This document shows, piece by piece, positions 23,773 to 36,727 of a stretch of DNA of 64,000 bases (its first letter is position 1; each line of letters starts with the position of its first letter). The stretch comes from Cardiocondyla obscurior. Lineage: Eukaryota; Arthropoda; Insecta; Hymenoptera; Formicidae. The stretch lies in assembly GCF_019399895.1 (NCBI RefSeq), contig NC_091864.1, forward strand, positions 11,324,001 through 11,388,000, written 5' to 3'. Below the pieces are notes generated by a model. That model did no database searches and was not told the origin of the DNA. It saw only the letters and a program-made list of their open reading frames with translations. A program made the position numbers and the translations under genes.

Positions 23773-26700
23773 CTTGATCTCGCCTGCGGTTATCGATTCC
23801 ACGAAAATCAATCCGTTAATCAGCCGGACGCAGTCTGCGCTGGGGGTGGCTAGACTTGGATATCCTCCACCGCCGCAACACCTCGCACCAGTTTATCGAT
23901 TCGTCTGGACAGCCGACGGCGTTTCTCGTCCCGTCAATAAGAACACTAACTGAGCTCGCACCATTTCGAACAAGTTACGGCGACGTCGACAACGGATTCA
24001 TCTTAGAATGCTGAATGATGTCATTCTGACGATCCTAGTAAACAGAAATAAAAATAAAATTCCGGGTTAATATTCAGACTTTCAACACTGGGGGCTTTTT
24101 AATTTAGCAACCATAGGCAATTTGTATGTTCTCTGTGATAAAAGCTAATAGCATTTTTATCTGTTACTTGTATACATCCGATTAGAATAAATTTCATTAC
24201 GCTACGTGTGTTATGAATATTTAATAGTGGATCGGTCAGGCACACATCGCTAAACGATTTTTCTGACAACTGACAACCGAATGTCAACGACGACTTCCTA
24301 TAAAAAAAAAAAAAAACTTACATTTGTGCAAAAAATTTATTTAAACAATTTTCTAGCTTTACGTTCCATTTATCAAGTCGTAATATAATAGAAAATTCTA
24401 AGAACTCTTAGTTAAGAAAACAACGGTTCCAAGGATGTCGAAACGTACGCGTGTATACAAAAGTCTGCAAGGTATAAGTTACATTATTCAAAGAGGAAAG
24501 AAAGTGAATCGGGAACAATTAGTATTAATGTGCTAAACTAATCATTTGAACTGGCGAAAGAATCAATAAAAAAAAAAAAAAAAAAAAATTGAACAAGCCA
24601 AAGTGATGGAATTTTGCACAACACAGAGCTCGCTTTCGATACTTTCGCATTTACCATCGCATTATCAAGCGGAACACGTTCTCTCCCCGACCCACCGCGC
24701 CGCGTATTGTTCTCTTCCCAAAAATTTAGCGTCTACACACGAAGTCCATCCTTTATTTATGTAATAAATAAAGTCCACGCGCTGTGCCTCCCACAGACTT
24801 ATCCTATTCGGCCAGTACTTACATATTTTCTCGTAAAACCTTTGCGAAAGGTCCGCTGATCTTCCGGCGAAATCTTCCGATGGCGGGCTTGATCCGGCAC
24901 CAAACGGACAAATACGCGGATGATACTCGGCACACGGCATCCGCTGATGAAGTCCTATCCTGTCGATGACATCTCGCGTACTAGTGATCGACGGCAAACC
25001 GCCGTAACCGGCACTGAGATGTCCCTTCCCAAAAGCCGCATCTGCGCCGAGGACATCCAACTAGGAAGTCCGCCTCTTGGTGGGAGGCTCAGACCGGCTC
25101 TGAAAACCTTGACGTCACCGACTGGCGAGTTTTAACATGTGATTGATCTGATAACGAAGGCGAGATAAAATCATCAAATAACAATCAAAAGTTCCAATTA
25201 AAAGTGCCGTAAATTATCAAGCTTGTAATTTGAACTTTTAATTCTCTTTAATAATGTATTGTTTTAGATTTCAACTAATTATCCGATAATAAGACGTATT
25301 TTTAAAGGCAAAATCTAGCAAACTGTTATTTCGTAATATTAGAAAGGTTATATTCGATACACCAATTAAATGTAATAATTATGCGTATCAGGTAATAAAT
25401 AGAGAATTCCAACCCACGTATACATATTTAAATATGTAGCTGTCGGAAGCACGATACAGCTCCGTAGCTGTCGATTGATTTACAGCATCCGAAAAGACCC
25501 AAAATCGTCGTTGTATGCGTACTGGCTCATTGCCGTTCATTTATCAATAACCTTTTGAAAATATAAATCAGAATAATTCTTCTTTCAAGGAAAGTAATTT
25601 AGTTCCACTATTTTCCTTACGTTGTTACTTAACTTTATTTGCTGCCAATAAACACTTAAGTAAACTGTATTGGAATTTTCCGGAAATCTCGAAGAATTAC
25701 GGGAAACTACAAAGTTTTTCTGAAATAAAAAAAAACTTGGAAAATACTGTGATCACATTTCTTAAATTTACATCGTTGCTTTTCTAATTCTGTATGAAAG
25801 ATACATGATTAAAAAAAAATTTGTCTGTTATACATGTCTAATGTAAATTTCTTTTTTGCTTATTTTTGTGATTATTGATTGATACGACTATACTTGTCAA
25901 TTTTATAGACAATTTTAATACCGCTTCTGCCAATATCCTTGAAAAGTTGAACGCAACCGAGATTATCACTAAGCAATATTATCGATAAAAATGCAAAGTT
26001 TTGCGTACATGCTCGCCGTTTCTTGTTTGCCGAGCGAAGTAATGTTTGCATTGTTTCATAGTAAATGCGTTAATACGACAAAAGATAAGAGCATACGTTC
26101 CAAAATTAGTCGTAAGAATGAACAACGAAACACACGGAAACACATAAAATATATCTATTTCCTTCCTGTGTCTTGCAGGTCATTAAAATTTACTGACTCA
26201 TTAATAAACTCACCTCGCTCGAACTTTCGACTGTTTAATTCCTCTACTATAGATATTACTTATTTGAAAAAACTTATAAGTTTAATATATTTTAATTGGA
26301 TTTATTTATATTAAAACTTTTATTTTATTTTTGGTTCAAAAATGTATCATTAAAATTTTAATCGCGAGTACGGGACACCCTGAGTACATATATATACATA
26401 CATAGTTTTGACAAGACGTGCACTGCTTAATGTGCGTACAATGCGCGTAATTACTGCGTATATGCATGATTTGATTAACAGTCGTTTGAAGGCTGAGCAT
26501 GTACAAAACAGACGACGCTAATATTACGTTTCGGTCCTCGCATCGAGGAAGTGCTTTCATGCTGATGTTTTATGGAAAACGCGTCTGAAGCGACCGACAC
26601 GAATTCGTCGCGAAATCGAAACACGGGAAGAAATCACCATACAAGAATTTTCTAACATTTATTGTTTTCTTGCTTTTTCTTCTGTAAAAAGAATCTTATA

Positions 26701-26957
26701 TCTTTCAAAGCTAATAATAATTTTCAACATTCGTAATAAAAATGTTGGATTTTGCAACTTATAAATTATATTTTATTTTCAAAATTACAAATTACTTTTC
26801 TTATTTATTTTTAGAAATTTTAGAGGAATAATTTTTAATCGACAGAAAAAACACTATTTTGTAAAAAATATATATAAATAAATATTTAAATACCGATATA
26901 AAAATATTCCATCATTAAAAAAGAATTAAAAAATAGGCATTAGCATTACCTGAAAGA
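23773..26957. other. Intergenic region between THEM6-b and Tdp1
   Basis: About 3.2 kb. The first few hundred bases are CpG-richer and probably hold the THEM6-b promoter and leader; 25.1-26.9 kb is AT-rich. The 131-codon open frame on the minus strand at 24665-25060 has no splice or similarity support and I treat it as chance. Confidence 0.5.
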
Positions 26958-29473
26958 TTATGTTCTTCTCACAGAATTAAGAAATTCGCAGACAAAAGGA
27001 CTATCTTTCGATTCATATCGACGTAATGGAAGATCATATGGAATAGGAAATATTGGAACGGCTGGGTCTTCTTCTTCCTCGATTGGAAACGTTGTGGTCC
27101 TAGTCTAAAATACAAACAAGTCATATTAAAGTATATTCATTATCATATAATAAATTATACTGAAATAATAATATATTTACGATAAACTTTGGTATGAATA
27201 CAACGCCGGCTTCGTAGCTCATTATATAATGATTATTTCGTTGGATTCCCCATGCAGCTTTACTTAAATTTGCACTAGTAAGCGCAAACCAGGGAATGCT
27301 CTTAAAATCGGGCGAAATTCTTGTGTAGGATTTAACATGAGGCATCGCACGATCTCGTCCTGTTCGCGTAGCTTTCCATTGGCTGTAAAAAATAAAACTC
27401 TAATTATAAAAAAAATTAATTGCTTCTGAAATGATTTAAAAAATTTGAATAAAATACAAGTATATAATTAATTTACTGTAGCTTAAAAATAAACTTACTA
27501 CAAGTACGACTCTATCCATTGTTGCTTAGCATGCACTTGTGCACTATAAGGTAAGCAGCAAGACAAATTTCGGCAATCAAAGCTTTGTTTGTAATTTTCT
27601 GTTGATGGGTAAATAAATTGAAAATGTGGATGGCTCTTTAATCCCTTATTAGTCTCTCTCGACATACATGGAATTATGTCTTTCGATAACCAGCTTTCAA
27701 AGTTTGGACCAAGGCTGCCTATACTTGAACTCTGTGCGACTATGGGCCACTGAGGGGCATCTGGCGGTAATGTAGCATGGCGCGATAAGACATACGCCAA
27801 TTTTTTGTGTCCCCAAAAATCGCTTTCGTTATCTTTATGATTTCCAGGAACAGAAGCAACGAGAAACACGTTCACACTAGAAAAGTCTGCTCTTCGTACT
27901 GCACATATCCATTGCGTCAAAGCCGACTGTCTATATTTATTCAGATAGTGCTCAAGATCCTTTTTAAAGCCTGTTGGAGATTCTCCATCATTGGGATTCG
28001 CAGATTCTGGTAGCAAAGGGAGATGAGGAGAAATCCACAATCTAAAAAACATATAATAAAAATATATATAAATTAATATTACAATCGTGGAAATATTAAA
28101 AAATATTAACATACCCTTGTGTCCTATTTTCCCAATCTTCAGAATACAAATTAGCAGTGGAGACAACTACTCTGATACCATCATCTTTGTATTTTAGAAT
28201 CATGATTTTTGTATGATGACAACCAAATCTGGTTGGCATATTTACTTCTATCATACTAATGTTGCTACTTAATTTCTCATGATCTACTCTATCGCCGTAC
28301 AGAATTAACATGTCAGTGCGTTGACCAGCCAACAGATACTGCAAACAGAGCCACCCGACATCAACCATAAAATTTAAATGAAGACTGTTAACAATTTCTC
28401 CAAGACTACGATCGAGAATCTCTGGGAAAGTTATAGAGAATTGTTGATTATAGGTTTCCTTGGAATTTTCAACTCTTGAGTAGAATAAATGGTAAGGTGC
28501 TGAAAAGGCATATTTTATTGCAAATTCTCCTGGCTCCACAATGGATACTGAAAGCCCAGACTGTCTCATCATCTGAATGGCCTTTTTCCTAACTTCTTTT
28601 CTTGACTGTTCAGAATCACAAGCTTCATACATATCCATGATAGACGTTTCTGGATTTGTACCCTGTTCACTATTTCTAGAACTTCTTTGAGAGTCACTAG
28701 TATTTTTAGTGTGACTGTTGCTTTCTATACTCATTTGTTTCATCTTTTTTGTAACTGAAGAACCAGTGTCTGATGGTTCCTGGCTTCTCTTCTTTGTCTA
28801 AAAAAAAAAAAAAAACTCAAACATTACATTTGTCTTTAATAATTCAATGCTTATAAATTTATTCTTAATTTCACTAACCTTGCTTGTTAAATTCTCATGA
28901 TCTTTCTTATCCTTATTAGCCAAAGCTCTAGAGAGTGCCTGAGCTTCTGCATCCATTTGCTTAAGTTTATCCTGCCTCCTTTGTTCAGTTATCTTTTTAT
29001 GTTTCTCTATTTTTTCTTTCATATCCTCCTTAATACTTGATGTAGCAGTAGATTGTATGTTAGAAAATAAACTGCTAGTTACACATGACTGGCTGTCTTT
29101 ATTTTTGGCCTTTTCTTTTCGAAGTACCATTTGCAATACTTTCAATTGATCGAGCAACTGCAGCCGATCGTCACATGCAAACTGAAGCACTTCTGGTATC
29201 TCAATTGTGCCATCAAGTTGATTCACCAGCAACTCCTCCACTAAAATTAAAGTGTTAGTTAACCTCCAATAATTGTATAATCACATATAATTAATGAATG
29301 TAGGTAAATACAGTGAGGATGTGACATTTCACCAAAATGAATTGGATTCTTTCGATAACATTTCTCCATGAAAGGACAACGTTTCTTTTCTGTAACGTTA
29401 AATAAATATTATTATCCCAAAATCCGAAGACTTGGCAAATACTGCAGCTATAATCGTCACCTGTAGAATTCAT
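26958..29473 (-). CDS. Tdp1: Tyrosyl-DNA phosphodiesterase 1 with N-terminal PBZ zinc finger
   Basis: Seven exons (29473-29461, 29389-29312, 29240-28879, 28797-28115, 28041-27499, 27382-27181, 27104-26958) keep phase and encode 675 residues. Tdp1 removes 3'-phosphotyrosyl adducts left by topoisomerase 1. Both catalytic HKN motifs are intact: HHTKIM (His346, Lys348) followed by STANL (Asn367), and PHVKSY (His575, Lys577) followed by SANLSKAAWG (Asn598). The C-terminus has the family's IPYDLP. Residues 6-28 form a PBZ finger of the C-x5-C-x6-H-x5-H type (Cys9, Cys15, His22, His28), a poly(ADP-ribose)-binding motif known from APLF and CHFR. A charged, coiled-coil-like linker (about 95-150) joins it to the catalytic part. 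Vertebrate Tdp1 has no such finger but is recruited through PARP1, so the finger may replace that contact. The first intron is only 71 bp and splits codon 5. Confidence 0.93.
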
Positions 29474-29969
29474 CGTTCTAAAGTGATTGTAAAATGATTT
29501 ATTCCAGAAGCGTCCAAACTCGATAATACAAGCGTACAATTCAAAATTTTTCTATTTCTAGCAAATAACAGTGTTCAGTAAACGTAATAATCATTTAATG
29601 CCAAGCATTCCACGAAAACAGTAAAAGATTTTACGATATGTTTCTCGTCTTGAAGTCGTCACAAACATATGAGCCGGAAAAAAAACCTGATTCCCAAGGC
29701 AGTTGTTTTGTCATGAACGACATAAACTGTTGAGGTCCCGTACACTACCGCCGCCAACGTCATTTCACGATACTGTCAATGAAAAAAAATTCTGATATGT
29801 AATTTGCATTATACGTAATTAAATATCAATCTATGAGCGTGAAAAGTTTGGTCATATAGATATTATTTCATTTCTTCTAATCATCGAAAGTGTCTAAATC
29901 TTTTTATACGTACTTGAACGCAGTCGTTACGGCCTAGGAACTTCTTAGAATACTCGACATAGCGCGTTG
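29474..29969. other. Tdp1 upstream region
   Basis: Probable Tdp1 leader and promoter on the minus strand. No other gene is visible, and a fold-back element begins at its far end. Confidence 0.5.
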
Positions 29970-30271
29970 TACACTGAAAGGCAGGTATAGTATTTGCTTC
30001 GGCAACGGTGGTTAGCGTATGTGACCTTAGGGTGGTGTATATCAACTCACACTGTGTGACTCACACACGCACGACCGCCACAGCACGCAACATAACACAG
30101 TAACACACGTGCCGCGAAGTACCGCTCGTCGAGGACTGAAGAGAACGCGCCCCACTACTACTCCCTCCATACTTGGCGGCCAAAGGAGGGGATGATGGAA
30201 AAGTACGTCGGTGAGGGTGACTTGTTAGTCGTCGTGCGCCGCAGCAAACGCCATACTCGCCTTTCTGTGTA
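29970..30271. mobile_element. Non-autonomous fold-back element (MITE-like), copy 2, TA-flanked
   Basis: The left end reads TACACTGAAAGGCAGGTAT and the right end, on the opposite strand, reads TACACAGAAAGGCGAGTAT, so the terminal inverted repeat begins CACTGAAAGGC directly inside a TA on each side. Internal blocks match copy 1 at 7026-7268: CGGCAACGGTGGTTAGC, GTCGAGGACTGAAGAG and CTTGGCGGCC. No coding capacity. It lies between Tdp1 (minus) and the 538-aa gene (plus), close to both likely promoters. Confidence 0.6.
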
Positions 30272-31297
30272 TGACAATACTACGCAATCGCCGTCAGCCA
30301 TCTTAATCTACGCCGGTCGGGCGGTGTATTACGACGTGTAACCTTGAGGATCACCGGTACGGGCGGAGTGGAACGACGTTCGCGATCCTTTTCTTCCGAT
30401 TATTCGATACCACGTGGCATCTCTCGACGCCGTGAATGCCGATCGTCGTCTACTCGCCGGTGAAGGTATATTTCGCGATGGACGTACGTACAGAGAACCG
30501 ACCGTGGGAGTGAGAGAAAAGCCCCGTCGTGCGACACGTGCCGTTCACGCCGTATTCGTGCTCGTCGTGCTCTCTTATCAACGCGAAATGTGCGCAGTAA
30601 CTGTAGCGGGAGCGTTTCGAGTCATTTTAGTTCGTCAACGAGCCTATACTGCTTCGCGTACGTCCGCGATTCCTTACTCGAGCGAGAAAGAGAGAAAGAG
30701 AGAGAGAGACAGACAGAGTTCGAATTGCGATGTTGATTTGACTCGCGTAACGGCGCTGCTCTACACGGCAAGCAAGAGCAAGTGGCGCTGCTCGGTAAAC
30801 ATCACCTTGACTACCATGACCGGATGCTGCCATTACGTGAACGACCGGACACGCGTCATCGGCAGTCGCGAACGTTCGGTCCTAACGTACAATTGCGAGA
30901 AAGAAGAGTTCGCGCGCGATCGCGTTGTTTTACGTTCTTCTCTCGACGAACGGATGGTGCGTGATATTAATCAAGTCGCCGAGCTGTTCCGCCGTGAATT
31001 TCGCGACGTATTTCGTCGACGTTGCAGGTCATGCATCCCGCGCAATCGTGCCTTCTCTTTGTCCGTTATCGCGAGGTAAATTGACATCGGGTGCTTCGAA
31101 ACGCCGCGCGATTATTTCGCTAATTATCGCGTGTGATTGTAATCAGTGTATCAATGTGAATGGCGCATCAGTGTGAGCGGCGGATCATCGTGAGCGGCTT
31201 GCAGTAAAATCTTCATGAGCGAGGAGTTTTCGTGCCAAGGAATCTGAGAGGAGGAGGCGGCCTAGGAGGCATCGGGCACCGGCGGAGCAACCCTAAG
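30272..31297 (+). other. CpG-rich promoter/5' leader of the 538-aa gene, with first non-coding exon
   Basis: CpG-rich DNA rising sharply from AT-rich surroundings. It ends at a good splice donor (CCTAAG/GTAAAA at 31297/31298). The long open frame across 30414-31079 has no ATG context or homology and probably reflects composition. A GA-rich microsatellite lies near 30685-30712. The exon's 5' limit cannot be placed from sequence. Confidence 0.4.
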
Positions 31298-31326
31298 GTA
31301 AAAATCACCTGCATTAAATATCTCAT

Positions 31327-31357
<31 letters not shown>

Positions 31358-31437
31358 TTAAAGATTTATAAAATCTGTTTTAAAACATTACATATTGGAA
31401 TGTCTTTTAATTTGAATTTTACATTTGTGTGTTGCAG

Positions 31438-31479
31438 GATTATTATCGACAATAAAACTCCGCTGTTGCGCATCAAACG
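31438..31479 (+). other. Second 5' UTR exon of the 538-aa gene
   Basis: A 42-nt segment bounded by TTGTGTGTTGCAG and ACG/GTGAGT. Joined to the exon starting at 32272 it leaves a stop (TAA) in the frame needed, so it must be non-coding, with translation beginning in the next exon. Confidence 0.4.
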
Positions 31480-32310
31480 GTGAGTCAAACTTTTTTTTTA
31501 ATTGAGGTGATGTATCTGCAGATCAACGAGAAGTGCACAGAAATTTATATCTCGACACGCGTTAAATTATTGTTAAAAATAAATTATGTGACTGTCAGTA
31601 ATCGAACAATATTAAGTATAATTAATTGTGCATTGTTACATCTCGTTCAGATCGCAGATTTGTTGCCTCGAATTTTTTTAAAAAAGCCAAGAACTTGGAT
31701 GAATATCAGTACGAGAATCGTACTGAAGCGTTACGCCATCTGTACCCTCCTTAGAGATGGTACTCCGTAGCAATCTAACGCCGTAGATAAAAATTTCCAC
31801 CGTAGATAAAAATTCCCTCGAAATTCGTTAATTAGAATTAAAATTAAATATTGCCGAAAGCGTAATTAATTAACCAACTCTCGCTGTATTTTTTTACCGA
31901 CTTCGTTCAATTTGTTCTCGCAACGGAATTGCCTGAAGGCAATAAAATTAGAAAAACATTCGGCTTTATAGTTCATCGATACCTCGAATTGCACGAGTCA
32001 CTTGATTTTACGATTACTTTGGGTGGGAAAGACGAAACATGTCAAAGTCAAAATTCTTTACGTAAAATAACACAGACCCGCACGCCGACGATGCTTGGAA
32101 AAAAATAATTTTTATTACAAATAATGTTCGACGGAAGCATCCGTCATTTTGTCGCTCGAAGGTAACTTAAAAACAAACGTGTATTGAAGTACGAAACATG
32201 GTTCTTCGCAACGATCACAATATTTTATATCCTATGGAAATAAGCTTTTCCGCGTGCCCCACGTTTCACAGAGGCGCGTAACCACGACGATTCCCGATAC
32301 GCAATTAAGC

Positions 32311-34444
32311 ATGGCAGCATTCCTCGATAATCCGATGTTCTTCATCGTGGACGACACAGAGCCGATTCTCCCGATTTTCCAATCTAATTACGCTAATTAC
32401 GATCGCGTAAGCAGGGTCGTGGAACTGGCAGACGTAGGTTGCGACACGGAGACCTTTTCCGCGCATATTCCGCGTGGCGCGTCCGATCGGCGTCGAAGTG
32501 GTGCTGAAAATTTCGATTCGAGCCGCAAAACCGCCAAACGGCTGCATAATAAGCCGAACGAATTTATTAGAAGATCCGTAGATATAAATAATAACGAAGT
32601 AAGCAGGCGCGATCCGCCGGTTAACAAAAATCAACTTCCCAGATATTCTCTTGGTTGATCACAGGGCAGAAGTAGGAATTACGGAAGGAAAACGCGGCGG
32701 GATAATTACGACGACGTGTACGTAGCCAATCGGGATTACAACGATTCGGAAGGTCCCTATCACGATCTCAAGCCGCCGAGAAACGTCTCCGGGGTCGAAG
32801 AAAACGATTATTACGACCGTTTTGTTAATCCGCGAAATTCAGTCCTTTACCCTTATAGAGAACGCACACCGCGATACGATTATTCGCCAGATTTGGAATC
32901 CGCATTCGTGCAAAGTATTCACGTACCTCGACGAGATAGTACTACTCCGCGGTGGTTCGCTGAAAGCGACGAGCAAAATATCCGCGAAATGTATGATCCG
33001 AATCTTTACTCGGGCGAACGCAAAAAACGGGCGAAGACTTTCGTGGGAACTAACGGCAGCTTTGATCACGGGACAGGTGTGCATTTGAACAATAGGTGGA
33101 TGGCTTCTAAAAGAATATTAATCCGCGTTAATTCGGATATCCCTCTTTTGTAGAATTTGAAATATCTCCTGAAACGATGACGCAAAGAGATCATTTTCAT
33201 AGCGCCGCTAATTCCGTCGCGAGAAATACCTCGTGGGACTTTATTCCATTTGAAGACAGTGTAAAATGTAAACGAGCAACTTTCTGCGAACTGATGAGAC
33301 CGAATGATCGCGGAGGGTTGCAAACAACGATGGCAAACGGGAAAAGATCGTATATCTTTGATTCGCATTCGAAACGGATAGACACTGTTGATTCGGAGGA
33401 AGAAGAGGATGAGTTTAAAAAAACGCTTTTAAAAAACTGTCGAGAAAATTTATCGTTTGAAACTCTAATAAATAACGCGCGAAACCGAACCTCGAAAAAC
33501 GATGCGACAAAGGAGAAATGTAAAATCTTGCGGTTAAACACATCGAATGCGAGCTCTTCACGCGAGCAATCAATAAAGGCTCCTGTCGACGAACAATTTT
33601 TAAATATATCTGCAGAAGAAAGTAAGAATCATAAAACAAGAAATATTTAAATAATTACTTCTTTATTTTTCTCTCTTTTTTTTCCCCTTTTTCTTTCTTT
33701 TTACCGACTTCGTTTGCGAGTAGTTTTCATATCAGCAGCAGTAGATGTCTCTAGGATTATACAATTTGAATTTTCAGACATGTGCTTTTCTTAATAAATA
33801 TTTATTAGTTTTTAAAAAATTAAATCAATTAAAAAATATTGCCAAGTCTCAATTTTGAGATTAGTTAATTAATGTTAATACTATAAGACAGTGTAATAAA
33901 TCATTAAATATTATTCTAAATTAACTTTACACAAAGTTAGTAAAAAAAAAAATTATTACGTTGAAGAACATATTTTGCATTTATTTATCTATTAGATTCA
34001 ATTAACACGAGATCGTGTGCGTCAACCGAAGAGAAAAAAATCGAATCTCCGACGATCGACAAGATAACGGAAAAAGAAAAAGGGAAGGAAAGAAAATTTT
34101 ACTCCAAATTACCAATAAGAACGTGGAAACGTCGTAGAACAAAAGAACCCGCCGCTTTGCATGTAGGAAACGACGCGACAAACGCGGATGTTAACCGAGA
34201 GTTTCACGAAGTGAAAAAGGAAGCCACGAATGACCGTTCGAAAGGGGTAAAAAACGATGACGTCCGCGTAAAAGATCGCGCAGCTGCGAATCGTAACGAT
34301 GTAAAATTGAACAAGCGTTTCGAAGCAAAATTACTTAACGTTGGTAAACCGGGATCGACTTCTCCCAATTTAAAGAGCACGAAAGAAACGAAGGGGTCGG
34401 GTACTAAAGGCACGTTTGTGCAACGGAAAAAGGAAGCCAAGTAG
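32311..34444 (+). CDS. Uncharacterised 538-aa charged protein, four exons
   Basis: Exons 32272-32598 (coding from ATG 32311), 32665-33076, 33154-33621 and 33996-34444 join with phases 0, 1, 1 and no internal stop. The introns are 66, 77 and 374 bp with good consensus sites. That three separate frames rejoin at consensus sites is strong evidence for a real gene. The protein starts AAFLDNPMFFIVDDTEPILP, then becomes Arg/Asn/Asp-rich and probably disordered. It contains a Glu run (DSEEEEDEF), a segment SFETLINNARNR, a region with few charges (TSWDFIPFEDSV), and a Lys-rich end (FVQRKKEAK). No domain, signal peptide or membrane segment is visible. Basic stretches (KRRRTK, GERKKRAK) could serve nuclear import. 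No family is recognised, so it may be lineage-restricted. Confidence 0.75.
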
Positions 34445-36552
34445 TCGAGCGCAAGCTTATCAAATGCAAAATGTAATTTATATTTGTAATCGACGTATTA
34501 AGACTTTAATCTTCTCATTTTATCTGCGCTTCGTTGGTTCATGTAAAAACTATACGGATCGCGGTGCGGTGAAACTGACAAAAGTAAAGCGATACGGTGA
34601 CGAACGATTTGATCACCCTTCGCGACGCATTTCGATCGGTATCGTTCTGTCCCTGCGTCCGAATAAGAGAGAAAAGAAAAGAAAAAAAAAAGCCGATTTG
34701 ATCGAGAACGCATAACCGCATGGAACGAGCCGCGCATAATTGTGCACGCGTAATGGGGCCGTTGGGTTACCTCAAAAGAAGACCCCCTTCTCGAATGATA
34801 CCAATTATGCCATCAACGTACCACGCGTTCCCCCTCGTCGACGACTCTGTCACAGCACAGTCAACCTCGCCCGCATGTCACATCCCCCGCTCGCGTAACC
34901 ACCCTAAAGTGGAGCGCCTCGTATAATACCGCGTCACGACTCTCGCCGGGGTCTGTCGCGCGCGCGATCTCGGAATCAGGACCGGGGGGGTCGGCGAAGA
35001 AATATGTAATTGTCCATATTTACCCTTGCACCCTTGCAGCGTGCTCAAACAACAACACGAAACACCCCCTCCGGAGACACCCCCCCGGTGTCGACGTCGA
35101 TTTAATCTGCGCCCGCTCAAATATTTTCATTTCGCAACGGTGCCACCCGTACTCAATCCGTTCCTCCGGCTTAAATATTTTTTTTTTGGTTAAAATTTTT
35201 ACTCTGACTAATGTAATCGATAATGATATTAATAATATCGGCGGTTAGAGATTTCCTTTCGTTTTGCGACGTCGGACGTGATATTTCCTCAGACAGTATA
35301 AGCAACGCTCTCATTTTTCACGTTTCATCATTTCGCCGCGATTGCTTCGGTCGTCAGAGAGATAAGAACGCGGAGATGTCGGCGCGAAAAACGGAACGGC
35401 GAGGAGAGAAGCGCGCGAAAGGAGTCGGCGAGTCGCCCCGGCGAAGCCAGGCCGCCCAGCTGGAGGCGGATAATCAAATAAACCTGCACGCACCGTATAA
35501 ATTATCAATCAGGACGCGATTGTGCAACCCCAACAGAGGGAGCCATCCGTGTCAGTAAGGGTTGTTACATCGACGTCGTCCGAGGACGAGGGAGGTGGCG
35601 AAGAAGGGACGGTGGACGTGTGTGGGTCCGACGCTCGTCGCCGTCGTGTCGTGTCGAATAACCCCGCAACGGTTATCTTCCCTGCGTGCGTGGGCGTGCG
35701 TGAACGTGAGTTCACGCCCCGCGTATCCGGGAAGGGCGGCGGGGAAAGAGCCTAGGGACGACGCGTGCACGTGCGAGGGAGAAAATCGTGTAAGGTGTTT
35801 TTGTGCCGCACGTGCGGACGAGATCTTTGAGCCGCAGATACGCGATCGCGAAACCGAGATCGTCGGCGACGTCGAGAGTTAAATCGTCTGGCCAGGGGAT
35901 GTAGAATCACCGCGAGATACGCATCTCGGACAGTTCGGTCCGGTTCCCTCGTACGCTTCCGCGATTCTCTACCGAGTTCTCCCGTGGGAGTTCTCCGTTG
36001 CGATCATCGTCTTGCGTGCCCGGCGAAGGAATGTTTGTTACATTGACGAGGCGCCTCGATCACGCGCGACGGGAGCGAGAAACAAGCGTAGCCGAGCCAA
36101 TTAAGCGTCAAGGGGGATCAGGCGCCTGCGGCATCGACGTATCGAAATTAATCGGCGCGTCGGCTAATTCTCCTCAAGCTCGCTCGAGATTCTCCGCTCG
36201 GTACACAAGATTGTATTTCAGGCTCGTCGCAGCTAGTCTCGCCGATCCTAGTCGCCTCTCAATTTCGGGCTCTTTCCCCTGGGGAGCGTTTTTCTGTCAT
36301 TATTTTCATCATTCGCGATCGGTTCGCGGCGATTCCGGTCAAAGCTCAGGCATCTTGCACGCGATCAGGGAGCGAAAGAATAAATAATTCGAGTCGCACG
36401 TTCCTCTGTGCCGCGAAGCGGAATGCACCTATTAAGCAGCGCGGCCACGCGCCCCGAATAGAGGGAATCCCGGGGGAGACTAAATAGTTTTCTATAGCCG
36501 CAGGCAGTGCGCGATTGTGCACTGGACTGTGCTCGACGTGCACACGCGATAG

Positions 36553-36727
36553 AACGAGACACCGCTCGCGTTCTCACGTTTCAACGTCAACGCACCAGAT
36601 CATCGTGAGGTCGTCGCAAGATATAATACCTTACGTACATATCACGTCGCGAATACACCTCGCGACGACCTCACGACGATCTGGCACGTTGACGTTGAAA
36701 CGTGAGTACGCGAACCGGTGTCTCGTT
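36553..36727. repeat. Long near-perfect inverted repeat (hairpin)
   Basis: Left arm 36553-36617 and right arm 36662-36727 are reverse complements at all but a few positions (shared cores: AACGAGACACCG, CTCACGTTTCAACGTCAAC and GTGAGGTCGTCGC), with a spacer of 44 bases. Weaker pairing continues outward to about 36530 and 36745. No transposase is present. It could be a palindromic MITE or a hairpin-forming non-coding element. Confidence 0.75.

Noticed and set aside
24665..25060. 131-codon minus-strand open frame upstream of THEM6-b
   Set aside because: No homology and no splice sites joining it to THEM6-b; composition alone explains it.
30414..31079. 221-codon plus-strand open frame upstream of the 538-aa gene
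   Set aside because: It lacks a convincing ATG, is Arg-rich as expected from CpG-rich DNA and matches nothing; more likely promoter and leader.
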